Assembly: GCA_030524675.1 (NCBI GenBank)
Contig: JAUNGE010000003.1
Coordinates: 1-64,000, forward strand
Reading direction: 5' to 3'
From: a bacterium
GTDB taxonomy: Bacteria > Bacillota > Clostridia > Lachnospirales > Lachnospiraceae
DNA: 64,000 nucleotides
Part shown: piece after piece, positions 62,286-64,000 of the stretch
Position numbering within the stretch: position 1 is the first letter of the stretch
Layout: every line of letters begins with the position of its first letter
Translations under genes and position numbers: made by a program
Notes under the pieces: model-generated
Seen by the model: only the letters and a program-made list of their open reading frames with translations
Told to the model about the DNA's origin: nothing
Database searches by the model: none

Positions 62286-63020
62286 ATGTACAGACAATTA
62301 TTATTGAGCACCGGCGGAGGAATATTGAGTAACAATCAGAAAGATAAGCAGGCACAGTGTGCGACACTGCTCATTGGACTTGGAGGAACTGGGGGAGATT
62401 GCCTGAAAAATTTAAAGCAGCAGGTATATAGCCGCCTGCAGGCAGATGACCCAAATGCAGTAGTGCCGACATATTCTCATATCAAGTTTTTGGCGATTGA
62501 CGCAGACAAGAATACACTGAAAGGCGAGAAGGATAAGGAGAAAGGCAAGAAGAATAAAGATAACATTTATCCATTGGATGAAATGACAGAGTTTTTTGAT
62601 ATTTCCAGCTCTAATATCGAGACGTTGCTGATCAAAACAAAAGAGCTTTCTGGAAAACCGGAGTGCAAATGGCTGAAAACAACTAATCCAGAAACCGGAG
62701 AACAGGGACTTAAGATTTTGAGCGCTACCGCGGGTGCCGGCGGAGTTCGCCAGGTTGGGCGCCTGCTGCTGATGCAGAAATCCAATGAACTGGTTAATAA
62801 AATTCAGAATCTTATTCAGGAGGCCAAACGAGGATTCCCAGAGCAGGTAGATGTCAATGTCCATATTTTTTCAGGAATGGGAGGCGGCTCTGGCTCTGGA
62901 ACATTTCTGGATGTTTGCTATCTAGTACAGAGGGCTTTGGAAAACATAGGAGAAGATGGGCACGCACTGACCTGCGGATATTTCTTTTGCCGGACGTCAA
63001 CCTCAGCATTCCAGAAGTAG
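62286..63020 (+). CDS. Tubulin-like GTPase, copy 2, N-terminal part (244 aa before frameshift)
   Basis: Paralogue of the 58929 gene. T1 loop LIGLGGTGGDCLKNLKQQVY and T4 signature GMGGGSGSG are present, and an extra Lys-rich insert (KGEKDKEKGKKNKDN, about residues 79-93) distinguishes it. It ends with the same GYFFCRTSTSAFQK as copy 1, at the same frameshift site (62981-62989). Upstream sequence (AATAAGAAGGGGGAAGAAATGAG) is also duplicated. The 154-bp gap before it has only AT-rich sequence and a weak CCCGATTTTCGG hairpin. Confidence 0.8.
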   Translation: MYRQLLLSTGGGILSNNQKDKQAQCATLLIGLGGTGGDCLKNLKQQVYSRLQADDPNAVVPTYSHIKFLAIDADKNTLKGEKDKEKGKKNKDNIYPLDEMTEFFDISSSNIETLLIKTKELSGKPECKWLKTTNPETGEQGLKILSATAGAGGVRQVGRLLLMQKSNELVNKIQNLIQEAKRGFPEQVDVNVHIFSGMGGGSGSGTFLDVCYLVQRALENIGEDGHALTCGYFFCRTSTSAFQK

Positions 63021-64000
63021 CGGCAAAGAAAGATATTTCGAGTTATATTATGGCAAATGGTTTTGCAGCCATGAAAGAACTGGACTATTGTATGAACCTG
63101 GAAACCAATGGCGGAAGCTGGGATCAGGAATACAGAGGATTTCATATTGGTCCTGTGAGAAGACCTCCGGTAAAATGCTGTCATTTGATTTCTGCTCATG
63201 CCACGAACGGCGCAACGTTGAACAAAGGGTATGAGTATGCTATGAATGTGGTAGGAGATTTTGTTCTGCAGTTTCTGGTAGATAATGACATCAATATGCA
63301 GAGTCATATTTCGAATTATTATGCCTCCATGCAGCAAGTGTCAAAAGAATGTGGTGCAAATTATCAATACATTTTACTGGGAGCATCGAATGCAGTGGTT
63401 CCTATGCGTGAGATTACAACATATCTGGCAAGCAGATTATTTGAATCCATGTCCCAGGTACAGACGCAGTTTCCCACGAATGGAGCGATTGAGGATTTTG
63501 CAAAGAGCAATGAACTGACATACGAGCAGCTTTTGAAACTGCTGCTGGATAAGACTTCTTATCATATGCCAGTGATGGAGCTGGATGAGAAACTCTTTCG
63601 TGATATGTCAGAAGGTGATTTGGGAAATAATGATACATTAATTCTGCCGGAAACGGTTTTACAGCCATACCGCAGCCTGCAGGCTAAGATGGCAGGTCAG
63701 GTAGAAACAAACATGCAGGCGCTGCTGCATCCTTGGGAAAAAGGGAAGCTGAAAGAAAAACAGAATAGTATTTCGCGGGTTTGGCGTACCTACGGTGCAT
63801 TGAGCGATATTGTCTCAAATCCGGAATATGGACCTTTCTATGCGGCGGCTATGTTAAATGGGAGCGGAAGAAAAAATCTGGTAGACGGTCTGAAAGGCGT
63901 ATTGGAAACAGTTCAGACAAAACTGAAACAGTGCAGAGGAGATTTGTTTTTGCGTATAAAAGAAGTAAAACAGGCGCGGCATGCCTTTCTGCATCCTGGT
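62987..64000 (+). CDS. Tubulin-like GTPase, copy 2, C-terminal part (-1 frame, runs off window)
   Basis: In the -1 frame the gene continues open for 338 codons to the window end with no stop, reading LPDVNLSIPEVAAKKDISSY and on through VVGDFVLQFLVDNDINMQSH and ANYQYILLGASNAVVPMREI. It differs from copy 1 at many positions (for example AHATNGATLNKGYEYAMNVV against ARTMDEAVFDKGYEYSINVV) yet keeps the frame, which indicates selection on this part as protein. Partial at the 3' end. Confidence 0.72.
   Translation, partial: MPDVNLSIPEVAAKKDISSYIMANGFAAMKELDYCMNLETNGGSWDQEYRGFHIGPVRRPPVKCCHLISAHATNGATLNKGYEYAMNVVGDFVLQFLVDNDINMQSHISNYYASMQQVSKECGANYQYILLGASNAVVPMREITTYLASRLFESMSQVQTQFPTNGAIEDFAKSNELTYEQLLKLLLDKTSYHMPVMELDEKLFRDMSEGDLGNNDTLILPETVLQPYRSLQAKMAGQVETNMQALLHPWEKGKLKEKQNSISRVWRTYGALSDIVSNPEYGPFYAAAMLNGSGRKNLVDGLKGVLETVQTKLKQCRGDLFLRIKEVKQARHAFLHPG

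Noticed and set aside
1..64000. CRISPR arrays, tRNA or rRNA genes
   Set aside because: No regularly spaced repeats, cloverleaf-like segments or rRNA signatures were found on reading both strands.

Overview
The window looks like a chromosomal segment of a gut Lachnospiraceae-type Firmicute (Clostridia). Evidence is a moderate-to-low GC content, strong AGGAGG-type ribosome sites, YesM/YesN-type sugar regulation, cell-wall-binding repeat proteins, PASTA and zinc-ribbon kinases, and a Clostridia-style Tad pilus locus. No rRNA or tRNA gene was found.

Layout. (1) 1 to about 7.88 kb is the end of an integrative or conjugative element. It carries a DUF3847 protein, a small conserved protein, an excisionase-like HTH protein, a DUF6076 protein, and a two-component system with an FtsX-type ABC transporter as cargo. 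The element appears to cut an XRE regulator after codon 42; the intact 5' part of that regulator lies beside a MATE exporter (8.2-9.6 kb). (2) 9.7-11.8 kb holds a lipoprotein gene and a divergent XRE/small-protein pair with clear operators. (3) 12.1-27.2 kb is a Tad pilus locus: TadZ-like and CpaF ATPases, TadB, TadC, Flp pilin, two TadE-like pseudopilins, a DUF5702 protein and two A24 prepilin peptidases. It runs into a Ser/Thr phospho-signalling block (24.5-32.7 kb) with an FHA protein, two PP2C phosphatases, and two zinc-ribbon transmembrane kinases, one with PASTA repeats and one with a solute-binding-protein-like ectodomain. Wall-binding proteins sharing the same N-terminal module occur inside the pilus region and at its far end. 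(4) 35.1-49.1 kb is a glycan utilisation locus: GH4 enzyme, AraC regulator, CbiK (probably unrelated), YesN/YesM two-component system, sugar ABC transporter (binding protein and two permeases) and a GH38 alpha-mannosidase. (5) 49.3-51.3 kb has an XRE regulator and a tyrosine recombinase flanked by inverted recombination-site-like repeats, with a consensus promoter inside the flanked segment pointing outward. (6) 51.4-64.0 kb is an unusual secretion-like operon: a zinc-ribbon/YARHG membrane protein, a kinase N-lobe-like membrane protein, an EssC/FtsK-like ATPase, two small helical proteins of WXG100 size, a von Willebrand A membrane protein, a tubulin-like GTPase, a JAMM peptidase, a 58-residue Cys-rich protein and a second tubulin-like gene running off the window.

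The two most interesting points are linked. The secretion-like operon appears to be driven from a promoter carried on a DNA segment that a resident recombinase could invert. Both tubulin-like genes carry the same -1 frameshift at the same site inside a 202-nt identical block, while the downstream frame stays open for about 1.9 kb in one copy and at least 1 kb in the other. That fits programmed recoding, transcript slippage, or a deletion spread by gene conversion; sequence alone cannot decide between them.
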